This document shows positions 31,500 to 38,954 of a stretch of 52,571 nt of DNA, piece after piece. Below the pieces are notes generated by a model that was not told the origin of the DNA, did no database searches, and saw only the letters and a program-made list of their open reading frames with translations. A program made the translations under genes and the position numbers. The DNA is from a virus. Each line of letters opens with the position of its first letter. The first letter of the stretch is position 1. The DNA lies in the IMG/VR virus record IMGVR_UViG_3300031670_000002, positions 1 to 52,571 of that record. The stretch is one strand, 5' to 3'.

Positions 31500-31532
31500 A
31501 AAAACGCCCGATCCGTGTGGCCGGATCGGGCG
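31500..31532 (-). terminator. Terminator of the leftward operon
   Basis: Perfect 11-bp stem (CGCCCGATCCG / CGGATCGGGCG) with a 6-nt loop. Read leftward it ends in TTTTT (plus-strand A tract 31500-31504). It closes the long leftward gene run and may also slow rightward transcription leaving the late region. Confidence 0.85.
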
Positions 31533-31552
31533 CGTGGGCGGGATGATGAGGG

Positions 31553-31759
31553 CTAGTCCGCGACTTTTTCTAAGCGGACTTCCTCAATTTTATATCCCCG
31601 CGTGGCAGGGAACTGATTATTAAGCAGGGCATTCGCTTGCTCATTTGCTGCTTGCTCAGTAGCGGCTTCAATCGGCAGATCGCCGAAAGAATAATTATCC
31701 TGAGGAGAACGAAACTCCCCTGCTTGATAGATTTCATACGATGCGATAAACTTTGCCAT
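31553..31759 (-). CDS. Hypothetical protein (68 aa)
   Basis: MAKFIASYEIYQAGEFRSPQ...; the start at 31759 has AAAGGAAAAAG upstream. It is the last gene before the leftward terminator and has no recognised family. Confidence 0.6.
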   Translation of the reverse strand: MAKFIASYEIYQAGEFRSPQDNYSFGDLPIEAATEQAANEQANALLNNQFPATRGYKIEEVRLEKVAD

Positions 31760-31818
31760 TGTCTTTTTCCTTTCGCCGTGTCTGCTTGCCCGCGTAGCCC
31801 ACGGGCGGGCGTTGCTAC

Positions 31819-32127
31819 CTACTTGTGGTACACTTGCCCGTCTACGAGTGGGACAAGAGAACACGTATCAGGATACGGTTCCCACTGATCTTCTTTCCCC
31901 TCAATAAGGGAAAGTTCTGAGTTCCAGTGGTAGGTAGTATTATTCCACTTCCAGGCTTGCTTCACAGCGAAGCCTTTGGAGTGAATCCACCCCAGGACAT
32001 CGCCCGCATATCCCTGGCGAAACCAGAGGCGATCTTTGAGTTCGCTGTTCTGGACATTACGAACGCGCACAAATTCCTCAAGTAACTCCGCAGGAGTCCA
32101 CTGATCCAGCAAAATTGCCTGTGTCAT
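31819..32127 (-). CDS. Hypothetical protein (102 aa)
   Basis: MTQAILLDQWTPAELLEEFV..., with three tryptophans in WKWNNTTYHWNSE. First gene after the promoter at 32216-32244. The 5' leader (32128-32210) contains hairpins GGGAAC-6-GTTCCC and GGGG-4-CCCC that may control expression. The family is not recognised. Confidence 0.6.
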   Translation of the reverse strand: MTQAILLDQWTPAELLEEFVRVRNVQNSELKDRLWFRQGYAGDVLGWIHSKGFAVKQAWKWNNTTYHWNSELSLIEGKEDQWEPYPDTCSLVPLVDGQVYHK

Positions 32128-32215
32128 GATTTCTCTCGCTTTCTTGCCGCTTTGCGCGGCCTTGTGGGGACTGGCCCCGACTGTGGGAACTCGCTTGTTC
32201 CCTCTCATTGATCAC

Positions 32216-32244
32216 ATTGTATCAGAAAACTGATACAATGTCAA
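32216..32244 (-). promoter_or_regulatory. Early leftward promoter with palindromic operator (type 1)
   Basis: Minus strand: TTGACA (32239-32244), 17-bp spacer, TACAAT (32216-32221). A perfect inverted repeat with 12-bp arms and a 4-bp centre (ACATTGTATCAG / CTGATACAATGT, 32214-32241) fills the promoter. The promoter at 33532 has nearly the same sequence, so one repressor probably controls both. Confidence 0.8.
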
Positions 32245-32480
32245 GGGGTTTGGAGAGCAATTTGCTGCTCTCCTGAAAACTCGCGTGCGCCCGCTTGCTG
32301 GATGCCAGCTTTGGCGGCGATGCGAGCGGCACGTCGCCATTGCGCGGGATCATCGCCACGGGCTGCGAGCGCGGATTGCAGGCGCTCAATATCCGCCTGC
32401 GAGAGGTAGATATTGAGGCCGATACCGCGGCCCGCTTTGGCCGCGTAGGTGTTGCCCGCGGGCGCGCCTTTTCCTGCCAT
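32241..32480 (-). CDS. Small basic protein (79 aa)
   Basis: MAGKGAPAGNTYAAKAGRGI..., then YLSQADIERLQSALAARGDD, which resembles the helix of ribbon-helix-helix-like phage proteins. Its stop lies inside the -35 of the promoter at 32216-32244. The GAGG site is modest. Function unknown. Confidence 0.55.
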   Translation of the reverse strand: MAGKGAPAGNTYAAKAGRGIGLNIYLSQADIERLQSALAARGDDPAQWRRAARIAAKAGIQQAGAREFSGEQQIALQTP

Positions 32481-32535
32481 ACGTTTCAACCTCTTACGAG
32501 AACGGGGCTGATCGCACCAGCCCGGAGACGATTTG

Positions 32536-32730
32536 CTACTCAACAGAAACAACCGCCGTTACTTTGCCGGAAAGACCGGCTTGACGCTTTGCATCCTGGC
32601 GACTACCCGCCAGAACGAACTTGACAGATTTTCCATTAGACACTTTCCATTGCCGGACATCGCCCGGCTTATTGGGGGTGTTCGCGGCCATACGGGCCGC
32701 ATGGTTGGGATACCCACCATACTTTGCCAT
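32536..32730 (-). CDS. Hypothetical small basic protein (64 aa)
   Basis: MAKYGGYPNHAARMAANTPN..., lysine-rich, behind AGAGGAAAAG. No family recognised. Confidence 0.5.
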   Translation of the reverse strand: MAKYGGYPNHAARMAANTPNKPGDVRQWKVSNGKSVKFVLAGSRQDAKRQAGLSGKVTAVVSVE

Positions 32731-32731
32731 G

Positions 32732-33058
32732 TTACTTTTCCTCTTTCTTTTGTTGGTAGCGCGCCTTTTGGTAGGCGCGGACACGGTCACGATACGCGGG
32801 ATTGTTCGCATAGTTGCGCCGCGCTAGCTCCCGCCTGTAGGCGCGGTACTGCTCAGGATGGCGCGCTTTGTAGCGGCGCTGTTTCGCAACATCTCGCTCC
32901 CGTTTATACGCGGGCGACTTGTGCGGTTTGGCGTTGATGCGCGCCTTATTTTTCTGATACCACGCCGCCTGATAGGCGTGGCGGCAGGCTTTACAGATGT
33001 TGCCAGTGGCGGGAAATGGGCCGCTCCCGCCACACTTGGAGCAAACTTTCTCTTCCAT
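32732..33058 (-). CDS. Zinc-binding basic protein (108 aa)
   Basis: The N-terminus VCSKCGGSGPFPATGNICKA is a CxxC...CxxC zinc site, followed by a very basic helix with YRAYRRELARRNY repeats. The plan resembles the N-terminal parts of recombination endonuclease VII/HNH-type phage proteins, but no nuclease core is visible. DNA or RNA binding is likely. Confidence 0.6.
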   Translation of the reverse strand: MEEKVCSKCGGSGPFPATGNICKACRHAYQAAWYQKNKARINAKPHKSPAYKRERDVAKQRRYKARHPEQYRAYRRELARRNYANNPAYRDRVRAYQKARYQQKKEEK

Positions 33059-33489
33059 TAGAAATTCTCAGAGAGGATATCGCTCAGGGAGATTGCCTCA
33101 TCCTCTTCGTAATCCCCATCCTCATCAAAGGATGTGGCACGAAGCCCGCCGATAACACGCCATTCGGCGGTTTCGATGAGACGCTCGATCCGCGTGGCGG
33201 CGCGGGGGAAAGACTCTTGGGGATTTTCGATTTGCTTCTCAAGCACGAGGACTAATCCGTCCTCGCAAGCGAACTCTTTATACGAGAGTCCGATACCGGA
33301 GATATCGGTCACGTACAGGGAACCCGCGCCCTGGACGTACTCAGAGAAATCGCCATCGGGGTCGCTCTGACCCCAGAGAACGATCTGGCCGTTCTCGGAC
33401 TGGCCGATGAGCTTGCGGAGCGTCGCGCCCTGGACGCCGTGAAAGCGGTAGTTGTCGCTGTGTTTGGTGAGAAGCTGTTCGATATCCAT
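33058..33489 (-). CDS. Hypothetical protein (143 aa)
   Basis: MDIEQLLTKHSDNYRFHGVQ...; acidic, mixed alpha/beta, ending EEDEAISLSDILSENF. The start at 33489 follows AAGGAGATTGAAA; the in-frame TTG 33495 is too close to that site. First gene under the perfect promoter at 33532-33560. Family not recognised. Confidence 0.6.
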   Translation of the reverse strand: MDIEQLLTKHSDNYRFHGVQGATLRKLIGQSENGQIVLWGQSDPDGDFSEYVQGAGSLYVTDISGIGLSYKEFACEDGLVLVLEKQIENPQESFPRAATRIERLIETAEWRVIGGLRATSFDEDGDYEEDEAISLSDILSENF

Positions 33490-33531
33490 TTTCAATCTCC
33501 TTGATGTTTTTGTTCTCTCTCTTACTCTCTA

Positions 33532-33560
33532 ATTATATCAGAAAACAGATACAATGTCAA
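33532..33560 (-). promoter_or_regulatory. Consensus leftward promoter with type 1 operator
   Basis: Minus strand: TTGACA (33555-33560), exactly 17 bp, TATAAT (33532-33537), all consensus. The spacer differs from that of 32216-32244 at one position only (plus one change in the -10), keeping most of the TTGTATC...GATA palindrome. It is the strongest-looking promoter in the window. Confidence 0.85.
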
Positions 33561-33641
33561 GGGATTTGACATGAGTTTTGGGCAATCTGGAAATATTCGT
33601 GAAAACTCGCAAGCACCTCTGGGGAATGTGGCAAGGAAGTG

Positions 33642-33812
33642 CTACTCGGCAAACTCTTGCGCGCGCCTGATGCCATAGTCGCCCGCACGCAAGCGCGCTG
33701 CCGCCTCTTCGGGCGTGCGCCCCGTCGCCCACAGGCCGCCGTAACGCCGGTAGTCGGCAAAGACGGCGACAAAACTGCGATGATCATACTGGTAGACGAA
33801 GACGATCATCAT
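33642..33812 (-). CDS. Small protein, paralogue of 35225-35401 (56 aa)
   Basis: [20 protein letters not shown]...[11 protein letters not shown], then a divergent end. It is about 65% identical over the first 30 residues to the 58-aa protein at 35225-35401. The start overlaps the sigma-factor stop by ATGA. Function unknown; the duplication suggests a small regulatory or binding module. Confidence 0.6.
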   Translation of the reverse strand: MMIVFVYQYDHRSFVAVFADYRRYGGLWATGRTPEEAAARLRAGDYGIRRAQEFAE

Positions 33813-34681
33813 GCTTCGGCCATGTCGCGCTGCTGGCGGAGCGCGCGTTTGAGTGTGGTTTCCAGCGCCTTGATGGCGATTTGGCGCACGCGCTCCCTGG
33901 TCACGCCGATTTCTTCGCTCATCTCTTCCAGTGTGCGCTCGCCCGCCCCGTCCAGCCCGTAGCGCAACGTGACGACTTTTCGTGTACGCGCGTCAAGCTG
34001 CGCAAGCGCGCGCTGCACTTGCTCCTCTAGGATAGCTTGCGCGGCCTGATCATCAGGCGTGCTGGCGGGATCGACCAGCGTGTCGCCCAATGACCAGCCG
34101 TTGAAATCATCCTGATCCAACGGAATATCCAATGATACCGGCTCTTTATCCCATGATAAATATTCATAGATTTCAGCTTCTGGCATGTCCATTGCTGTAG
34201 CCAGTTCTACGACGCTCGGTTCTCGGTTGAGATCATCTGTCAACAGGTTGAACGTCTTTTTGATTTTCTTGAGGATTTCATGGCGATAGACAGGCAAGGC
34301 AATAGGCCGGTAGCGTTCTGGGAGCGCGCGCTGGATCGCTTGGCGGATCCAATTCGTCGCCATCGTCGAGAAACGCGTGCCACGGCTATAGTCAAATCTC
34401 TCGACGGCTTTCATCAAGCCCAGATTGCCCTCCTGGATGAGGTCAAGCAATAGCGCCGGGTTGTTGTGGCTATAGGCTTTGGCGATAGAAACAACCAGGC
34501 GCAAATTGGCTTCGATGAACTGCTGGCGGGCTTGCATATCGCCTTGCGCTATCTGCCTTGCAAGGGATTGCTCTTCATCGGCTGTGAGTAGGGGATACGC
34601 GGCTATCTCTTTCAAATACGCACGGATATCGTCGTACATATCCGTAGCTACCTCAAGATGTGGCGCGATGCGTCTGGGCAT
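33809..34681 (-). CDS. Phage-encoded sigma-70 family factor
   Basis: 290 aa, primary-like (group 2) without region 1.1. Region 1.2 is [20 protein letters not shown], region 2 runs [12 protein letters not shown] ... [20 protein letters not shown] ... [20 protein letters not shown], then region 3 and region 4 ([40 protein letters not shown]). In region 2.3, the usual STYATWWIRQ reads [10 protein letters not shown]: a Tyr and a Trp that melt the -10 are replaced, so promoter use may differ. The start at 34681 follows GGAGGAGGATTGAC. It probably redirects host polymerase to a phage gene class. Confidence 0.9.
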   Translation of the reverse strand: MPRRIAPHLEVATDMYDDIRAYLKEIAAYPLLTADEEQSLARQIAQGDMQARQQFIEANLRLVVSIAKAYSHNNPALLLDLIQEGNLGLMKAVERFDYSRGTRFSTMATNWIRQAIQRALPERYRPIALPVYRHEILKKIKKTFNLLTDDLNREPSVVELATAMDMPEAEIYEYLSWDKEPVSLDIPLDQDDFNGWSLGDTLVDPASTPDDQAAQAILEEQVQRALAQLDARTRKVVTLRYGLDGAGERTLEEMSEEIGVTRERVRQIAIKALETTLKRALRQQRDMAEA

Positions 34682-34724
34682 GTCAATCCTCCTCCTCTTT
34701 TGACCAGAGATATTGCACAATTTT

Positions 34725-34811
34725 TCACAACAACAGCGTGATACCGGCCAGCCACGCGAAGCCAAGTGCCGAACCGGCATACACTAACCACGGCGGAAGT
34801 ATGATAATCAT
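34725..34811 (-). CDS. Membrane microprotein (28 aa)
   Basis: [20 protein letters not shown]...: a single hydrophobic helix. Coupled by ATGA to the similar-sized hydrophobic frame just upstream (34808-34894). Function unknown. Confidence 0.45.
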   Translation of the reverse strand: MIIILPPWLVYAGSALGFAWLAGITLLL

Positions 34812-34894
34812 CCGATGCCTATCCCGTGCGCGACGATATAAAACACGACAATAATCACGGCGGCGGCAAAGGCCAGCGCGCATGTCGCGCACAA
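34808..34894 (-). CDS. Membrane microprotein, TTG start uncertain (28 aa)
   Basis: The frame ...CALAFAAAVIIVVFYIVAHG... ends in a TGA that overlaps the next ATG. The only usable start is TTG 34894, without a good Shine-Dalgarno, so it may be translated by coupling. Reported because the hydrophobic pattern and ATGA overlap fit this operon. Confidence 0.4.
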   Translation of the reverse strand: MCATCALAFAAAVIIVVFYIVAHGIGIG

Positions 34895-34919
34895 AAAATG
34901 TATCAGGACAATCTACGAA

Positions 34920-35198
34920 TTACGACGGGAACACTTCATCGAACGCGGCGGTAAGCAGGGCATAGGCGGCTTCATAGTCACCCAGGCCGTTACGCTCGGC
35001 ATAGTCACAGGCGCGTTGATAAGCGTCGAATTGCGCTTGCGAGCAGTTCTTTGCGCCGCGCTGGACATAGCCATGCTCGCGTTTGATAGTCGCCAGTGTG
35101 CCGCCTTCGGACACGGCCTTGAAGGCATAGCGCCCTCGGATCATCGGCTCTGCCGCCAGCTTTGCCAACTGCTCACGCAGCCACGCTTGCCTGTCCAT
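34920..35198 (-). CDS. Hypothetical protein (92 aa)
   Basis: MDRQAWLREQLAKLAAEPMI..., with HGYVQRGAKNCSQAQFDAYQ; helical and soluble, ending FDEVFPS. CAGGAACAT precedes the ATG. No family recognised. Confidence 0.55.
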   Translation of the reverse strand: MDRQAWLREQLAKLAAEPMIRGRYAFKAVSEGGTLATIKREHGYVQRGAKNCSQAQFDAYQRACDYAERNGLGDYEAAYALLTAAFDEVFPS

Positions 35199-35224
35199 AT
35201 GTTCCTGAACCGCTTTGGCTGTTC

Positions 35225-35401
35225 TTAGCGGTACTCAGCAGGCGGCCAATCGGCGGGCTTGCCACGGCCATAGTCACCCGCGAGCAGGCGTGCAACAGCG
35301 CGGCACGGGTCGTAGTCGGTCGCCCACAGGCCGCCGTAGCGCCGATAGTCGGTGAAGACGGCGACAAAACTGCGATGATCATACTGGTAGACGATGATCA
35401 T
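35225..35401 (-). CDS. Small protein, paralogue of 33642-33812 (58 aa)
   Basis: [20 protein letters not shown], then [20 protein letters not shown] and a C-terminal GKPADWPPAEYR. It shares [23 protein letters not shown] with the protein at 33642. The start overlaps the stop of the frame at 35398. Confidence 0.6.
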   Translation of the reverse strand: MIIVYQYDHRSFVAVFTDYRRYGGLWATDYDPCRAVARLLAGDYGRGKPADWPPAEYR

Positions 35402-35535
35402 GCGGATACGTCACGATCCAGCCAGGTGCGGGCGTAGCGGCGGTTATCGGCGTGCTGTAACGCGAGCGCGAAGGTATGCACGCCGCCGGGGTCGCTGTCG
35501 AGCAGCCAACCATAGAAGAGGATCGCATAGAGCAG
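35398..35535 (-). CDS. Possible small membrane-linked protein, start unclear
   Basis: The open frame LLYAILFYGWLLDSDPGGVH ... ADNRRYARTWLDRDVSA ends in a TGA coupled to the next ATG (ATGA). No ATG is present. GTG 35481 would give 27 residues; CTG 35535 directly after GAGGTGA would give 45. It could be a degraded gene. Confidence 0.35.
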   Translation of the reverse strand: MLYAILFYGWLLDSDPGGVHTFALALQHADNRRYARTWLDRDVSA

Positions 35536-35540
35536 TCACC

Positions 35541-36011
35541 TCATCGCGTGCTCAGGTCAATCGTCGGACGTGTCGGCGGTCGGAACGCCTGCCCGTAGTT
35601 CGTGGCGGACTTGTCAGGCATGAGCGCGCGCGGGATCACGCCGTCGGTATCGCGGCTGGCATCGGCGGCGTCACGGGCGGCTTTGTGCAGGTTGTAGCAC
35701 AAACCGTAGGTGAGCGTCAGGCCGTCGCGCAGGCGCACCAGCTTGCAGCCGGGATGCTCGCTGCAATACTCGGTGTAGATGCGCGCATTCTCGTCCTGGC
35801 CGCGGCGGTAGCCGATGCGCCCGGCGTCCTCACGCGCAAGTTTGAGCAGGCCAGGGATGCGCTGCTCGCAATCGTCGTAGCCGTGCTGGTACGCGGCGGC
35901 AGTCACGTCACGATCGCTCTCGGCACGGCCTTGTGCGTAGGCCCAGGCGAAGAGCGGCGTGCTGAGCAGCCACGCTTTGAAACGCGAGAGCATGGGCGCG
36001 GGTGTATTCAT
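35541..36011 (-). CDS. Hypothetical protein (156 aa)
   Basis: MNTPAPMLSRFKAWLLSTPL...FAWAYAQGRAESDRDVTAAA: an amphipathic N-terminus, then a helical region with two Cys (DDCEQRI, YCSEHPGCKL). The start at 36011 has AAGGA upstream. The C-terminal tail RPPTRPTIDLSTR is likely flexible. No family recognised. Confidence 0.55.
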   Translation of the reverse strand: MNTPAPMLSRFKAWLLSTPLFAWAYAQGRAESDRDVTAAAYQHGYDDCEQRIPGLLKLAREDAGRIGYRRGQDENARIYTEYCSEHPGCKLVRLRDGLTLTYGLCYNLHKAARDAADASRDTDGVIPRALMPDKSATNYGQAFRPPTRPTIDLSTR

Positions 36012-36027
36012 CGTTGAACGTCCTTTC

Positions 36028-36387
36028 CTAGTCAGGTTCAACCGGCGACCAGTTCTCAGCGGCAGAAAAATCCATCTCGGCAAGGTAGGCGAGAAATGCC
36101 GCCTTCTCGGTAAAGGGGCAGATTTTATGCGGTGTCTCGGCATAGTGTGGCTCGCCCCAGCCCTTGCCCTCGGCGGCGTCAGGGTAGGTCACGCGGTAGA
36201 TGGACAGCAGATAGGTTCCCGGCTCATCAGGGGTTGGCGGGGCATATCTCACTATCAGGCGATAAGCAAGGCGCGTTGTCACCTTGACACGAATCAGCGT
36301 GGGCATCGGGTCTTCGGAGATAAACGATTCGGCTTGATTCTGGCTACTCAGCAGAATCGCTCGTAACACGCCCATCGAAATTGACAT
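36028..36387 (-). CDS. Hypothetical protein (119 aa)
   Basis: MSISMGVLRAILLSSQNQAE..., with a beta-rich middle (TLIRVKVTTRLAYRLIVRYA) and an acidic helical end (AAFLAYLAEMDFSAAENWSP). GAAAGGATG precedes the ATG. Family not recognised. Confidence 0.55.
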   Translation of the reverse strand: MSISMGVLRAILLSSQNQAESFISEDPMPTLIRVKVTTRLAYRLIVRYAPPTPDEPGTYLLSIYRVTYPDAAEGKGWGEPHYAETPHKICPFTEKAAFLAYLAEMDFSAAENWSPVEPD

Positions 36388-36436
36388 ACGAACATCCTTT
36401 CAAACACCCGCTTGCGCCTGTCATACAGGCAAGCGA

Positions 36437-36538
36437 TCAACGATACAGCAACAAGCCGATGGCGATGTAGGCCACGATCACGACGGCGACGGGCAAGCTG
36501 AGCGCCACGAGTGCCGCGACGAACCGGCGATTGGTCAC
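36437..36538 (-). CDS. Membrane microprotein, GTG start (33 aa)
   Basis: MTNRRFVAALVALSLPVAVV...: a basic N-terminus and one long hydrophobic helix. Its GTG overlaps the stop of the upstream gene (GTGA), implying translational coupling. Confidence 0.45.
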   Translation of the reverse strand: MTNRRFVAALVALSLPVAVVIVAYIAIGLLLYR

Positions 36539-36714
36539 TTCCTCGTTCGTCCCTTCGGTAGCAATTGCAGCACAGCCCAAACGCTCGGATAACAAATCCT
36601 CAAGTAGAGTTGCACTAGTAGCAGTGCCAATTTCTCTGGGTGCTGCCGATAATATTCTACTTTGCGTTTCCCCTCTGCTGTCAGTTTATTAAATTTTCGT
36701 TCAAACTCTGTCAC
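36535..36714 (-). CDS. Small basic amphipathic protein, GTG start (59 aa)
   Basis: MTEFERKFNKLTAEGKRKVE..., then a hydrophobic stretch LALLLVQLYLRICYPSVWAV and a basic end. AAGGGAAGTGAGATT precedes the GTG. Likely a membrane-associated helix; the function is unknown. Confidence 0.45.
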   Translation of the reverse strand: MTEFERKFNKLTAEGKRKVEYYRQHPEKLALLLVQLYLRICYPSVWAVLQLLPKGRTRK

Positions 36715-36767
36715 AATCTCACTTCCCTTCTAACCCGCCTGTGAAGCGGATTCACTGCCTGAAAAAA

Positions 36768-37043
36768 TTAAATCGCTATTTGATTTTTCTCCGGTAAGAT
36801 CGCCAGCGTTTTGCCCTCTTTCAATGCGAAATTTACCGCGTCTACCCTGTCCTCCAATGTCCAGCCTACTTTGATGTGATGCCGGATGAACTGGTCAAAT
36901 TGTTCATCGGTTGCATCTTCCACATTGACCGTTTCGCCATCCACTTGAAACAAAAATTCTTTTGCGTCAAGAAGCGTGATCTGAGGAAACGATGTGGATT
37001 TTTGATCGTCTGATTTCGGCTTTCCACTGCTCTGCTTTGTCAT
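36768..37043 (-). CDS. Hypothetical protein (91 aa)
   Basis: MTKQSSGKPKSDDQKSTSFP..., a polar N-terminal tail followed by a compact domain (VDGETVNVEDATDEQFDQFI, GWTLEDRVDAVNFALKEGKT). GAGGAGGAAAG gives a strong site. The start lies inside the -1 frame extension of the membrane protein gene. Confidence 0.6.
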   Translation of the reverse strand: MTKQSSGKPKSDDQKSTSFPQITLLDAKEFLFQVDGETVNVEDATDEQFDQFIRHHIKVGWTLEDRVDAVNFALKEGKTLAILPEKNQIAI

Positions 37044-37371
37044 GAAACTTTCCTCCTCGTTTGATGTAGTTGGTTTCGTAGTACCACTGCATGTACTCAG
37101 ACAGCCCCTGCGGCCATTTGTGACGCTCTAAACGATACAGTATGACGCTTTTTGTTTTGACTTCTGTTCGCTGTCTCCCGCGCTTTTTGTAAAACTTTGG
37201 CAGATCGGCCTGTGAAGCCCCGTGAGGTGGCAGAAAAATTAAATGATGATTTGATTTTTCCTTTGATTTTTCTGCCTCCGTTTCAGGCGCTACTGCCGCC
37301 CGTTCTGGTGGCTCCTGGTTTGCGGTTCGGGCGAGATCGTCCGCAAGCCCTGCGCTAAAGGGTGGGGCGGA
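36967..37371 (-). CDS. -1 frame extension of the membrane protein (programmed frameshift candidate)
   Basis: A 134-codon open frame with no ATG, GTG or TTG before residue ~90, yet with clear protein character: GLADDLARTANQEPPERAAV, then RTEVKTKSVILYRLERHKWP, SEYMQWYYETNYIKRGGKFH. It is in the -1 frame of 37290-38003 and overlaps its last 27 codons. A canonical slippery heptamer C-CCT-TTA lies in the zero frame at the right place (minus strand, 37362-37356). A -1 slip would join about 213 residues of membrane protein to a basic C-terminal domain of about 130 residues. Confidence 0.6.
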   Translation of the reverse strand, partial: SAPPFSAGLADDLARTANQEPPERAAVAPETEAEKSKEKSNHHLIFLPPHGASQADLPKFYKKRGRQRTEVKTKSVILYRLERHKWPQGLSEYMQWYYETNYIKRGGKFHDKAEQWKAEIRRSKIHIVSSDHAS

Positions 37372-38003
37372 TCACCTTGCGCCTTGCGGTCGCGCTCATC
37401 CTCAGCGGCTTGCATTCGCTGTTGCAAAGGCGCGACGTTGCCTTGCCGCAAGCGCGCAATTTCAGCAAGGCTCATGCCAGGAAGCTGCTGGCGCACGCCG
37501 GTATAGAACGCGCTATCTAATTCCGTATAAAACTTGCGCTCTTCGATTTCTGGGTCAGTCGCGTTGACGTGGCCGTGAACGAGCTTGCCCAAAGCAAGAG
37601 GGACGAATACCAGCGCCTGAAACATGACCCACAAAAACGCCTTTGCTTGACCATTGCTGATGGGTAGCACGCTCATGCGATTGGCATTGATGAATGACTC
37701 AATGATCACCACCAGCGTTACCAGGAAGATAGCCCAGGCGATACGGGCAGTGGCTTTCTCGCCACGAATGCGCGCGAATATCTTATTGGCGTCGATGGCA
37801 TACTCGCGCAAGATGAAGACATACAAGCCGAGGAGCAAGAATACCAATCCCGCCAGTACACCCACGATGAACGCAGGCCAAAATCCCCAGGCTTGAAATT
37901 CATCAAACATGGCCCAGCCAGCGAGAAAACTAAACAGGGTTTCGATGATAAAGGTGAGCGTCACACCCACAAATTGGGCGACAGCTGCGCTGTGCAGTTT
38001 CAT
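37290..38003 (-). CDS. Polytopic membrane protein (237 aa)
   Basis: Four to five membrane helices occupy residues 5-150 (VAQFVGVTLTFIIETLFSFL, WPAFIVGVLAGLVFLLLGLY, IAWAIFLVTLVVIIESFINA, AKAFLWVMFQALVFVPLALG). A charged cytoplasmic tail follows (PEIEERKFYTELDSAFYTGV, QQRMQAAEDERDRKAQG). The start at 38003 has AAAGGATG. It resembles DUF2637/Spd-type plasmid and phage membrane proteins only in topology. The tail probably extends by frameshifting into 36967-37371. Confidence 0.65.
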   Translation of the reverse strand: MKLHSAAVAQFVGVTLTFIIETLFSFLAGWAMFDEFQAWGFWPAFIVGVLAGLVFLLLGLYVFILREYAIDANKIFARIRGEKATARIAWAIFLVTLVVIIESFINANRMSVLPISNGQAKAFLWVMFQALVFVPLALGKLVHGHVNATDPEIEERKFYTELDSAFYTGVRQQLPGMSLAEIARLRQGNVAPLQQRMQAAEDERDRKAQGDPPHPLAQGLRTISPEPQTRSHQNGRQ

Positions 38004-38106
38004 AGCAATGCATCCTTTCACACTTGCCCCGCCGTTCGTTCTACGGTCAGGGGATATGCCGGTCATGCTGTGATTGGGAGACCGGCGATCCCGCTTGTTG
38101 GTCGCG

Positions 38107-38445
38107 CTACGATTTCTTCGCTTTTTGCCAGGCCGTGTTGGCGCGGATCACCGCGTTGACGCATTCCTGGCAGAGATACGAGGTCTGCTGCCGCGTCTCT
38201 GCTTTCAGCGTCACTTTCTGGAGTGGTCGCGTCGCGCCACATCGTTCACACTGTCCGTTCATCGTGATCCTCGCTTTCTCGTGTCTTCGCCTTGCGTGCC
38301 GTGCGCGCCGACTTTGCCGAGAGCGCGCCTCGTCGTAGTGGCAGGCGCAGTCGAGATTTGCGCAAAATGGCCGCCAGCGCGAATGCTGTTCCGGCGGGGT
38401 CAACCAGGTACGTATGGCAGGTGCGTCGAGGTAGAGGCTGCTCAT
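38107..38445 (-). CDS. Zinc-ribbon protein (112 aa; possibly two genes)
   Basis: C-terminal part: MNGQCERCGATRPLQKVTLK ... SYLCQECVNAVIRANT, a four-Cys zinc ribbon. The upstream frame (MSSLYLDAPAIRTWLTPPEQ...) starts at 38445 by ATGA overlap and is open throughout. An internal ATG 38262 with GAGGATCACG would yield the 51-aa zinc ribbon alone. The Arg-rich linker (RSRQSRRARHARRR) makes the two-gene reading plausible. Confidence 0.5.
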   Translation of the reverse strand: MSSLYLDAPAIRTWLTPPEQHSRWRPFCANLDCACHYDEARSRQSRRARHARRRHEKARITMNGQCERCGATRPLQKVTLKAETRQQTSYLCQECVNAVIRANTAWQKAKKS

Positions 38446-38942
38446 CGCGCCACCTCGCTCTCGGACGGGGCGCTGGCTGCGATAAAGGCGTCGCATTCGC
38501 AGTCGGTCATCGGCAGCAGCCGGACGTGGCCGGCGTCGTCGCGACGGAAGATCAGGCCCATTTCGCCCACTTCGCGCTCCATCGCGGCCAGGCTGCTCCG
38601 AACCTGCGCCGCCCACGCCTGGCTGCCCGCTGGCATCGGGCTGTTGGCGACCTGGGCAAGGTGCGCATAGTGGCGCGCCGCTTTTGTGTATGCCCAGGCT
38701 GCCACCGCTGCGAAGAACGCGGGGATCGTCTCCGTCGTTATGCTGCGCGGCGAGAGGTGGCGCGGCCCGGCCCAGTAGGGAAACCATTCGCGCCGCGCGT
38801 AACGGGCGACAGCGACGCCGACACAGCCATCAGTGCTGTCGTCCGGCAACAGCATCACCACTGCGGCGCGTCTGGGCGGCAGGGCATAGCGCCGCTCCCA
38901 CCACACCGTCTGGCCGATAAAGAATTCATCTTGTTTCATCAT
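38442..38942 (-). CDS. Hypothetical protein (166 aa)
   Basis: MMKQDEFFIGQTVWWERRYA..., an N-terminal beta region that resembles a small SH3/Tudor-like fold, then helices (HYAHLAQVANSPMPAGSQAW, AAQVRSSLAAMEREVGEMGL). AAAAGGAG precedes two ATGs. No family recognised. Confidence 0.55.
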   Translation of the reverse strand: MMKQDEFFIGQTVWWERRYALPPRRAAVVMLLPDDSTDGCVGVAVARYARREWFPYWAGPRHLSPRSITTETIPAFFAAVAAWAYTKAARHYAHLAQVANSPMPAGSQAWAAQVRSSLAAMEREVGEMGLIFRRDDAGHVRLLPMTDCECDAFIAASAPSESEVAR

Positions 38943-38954
38943 TTGCTCCTTTTG

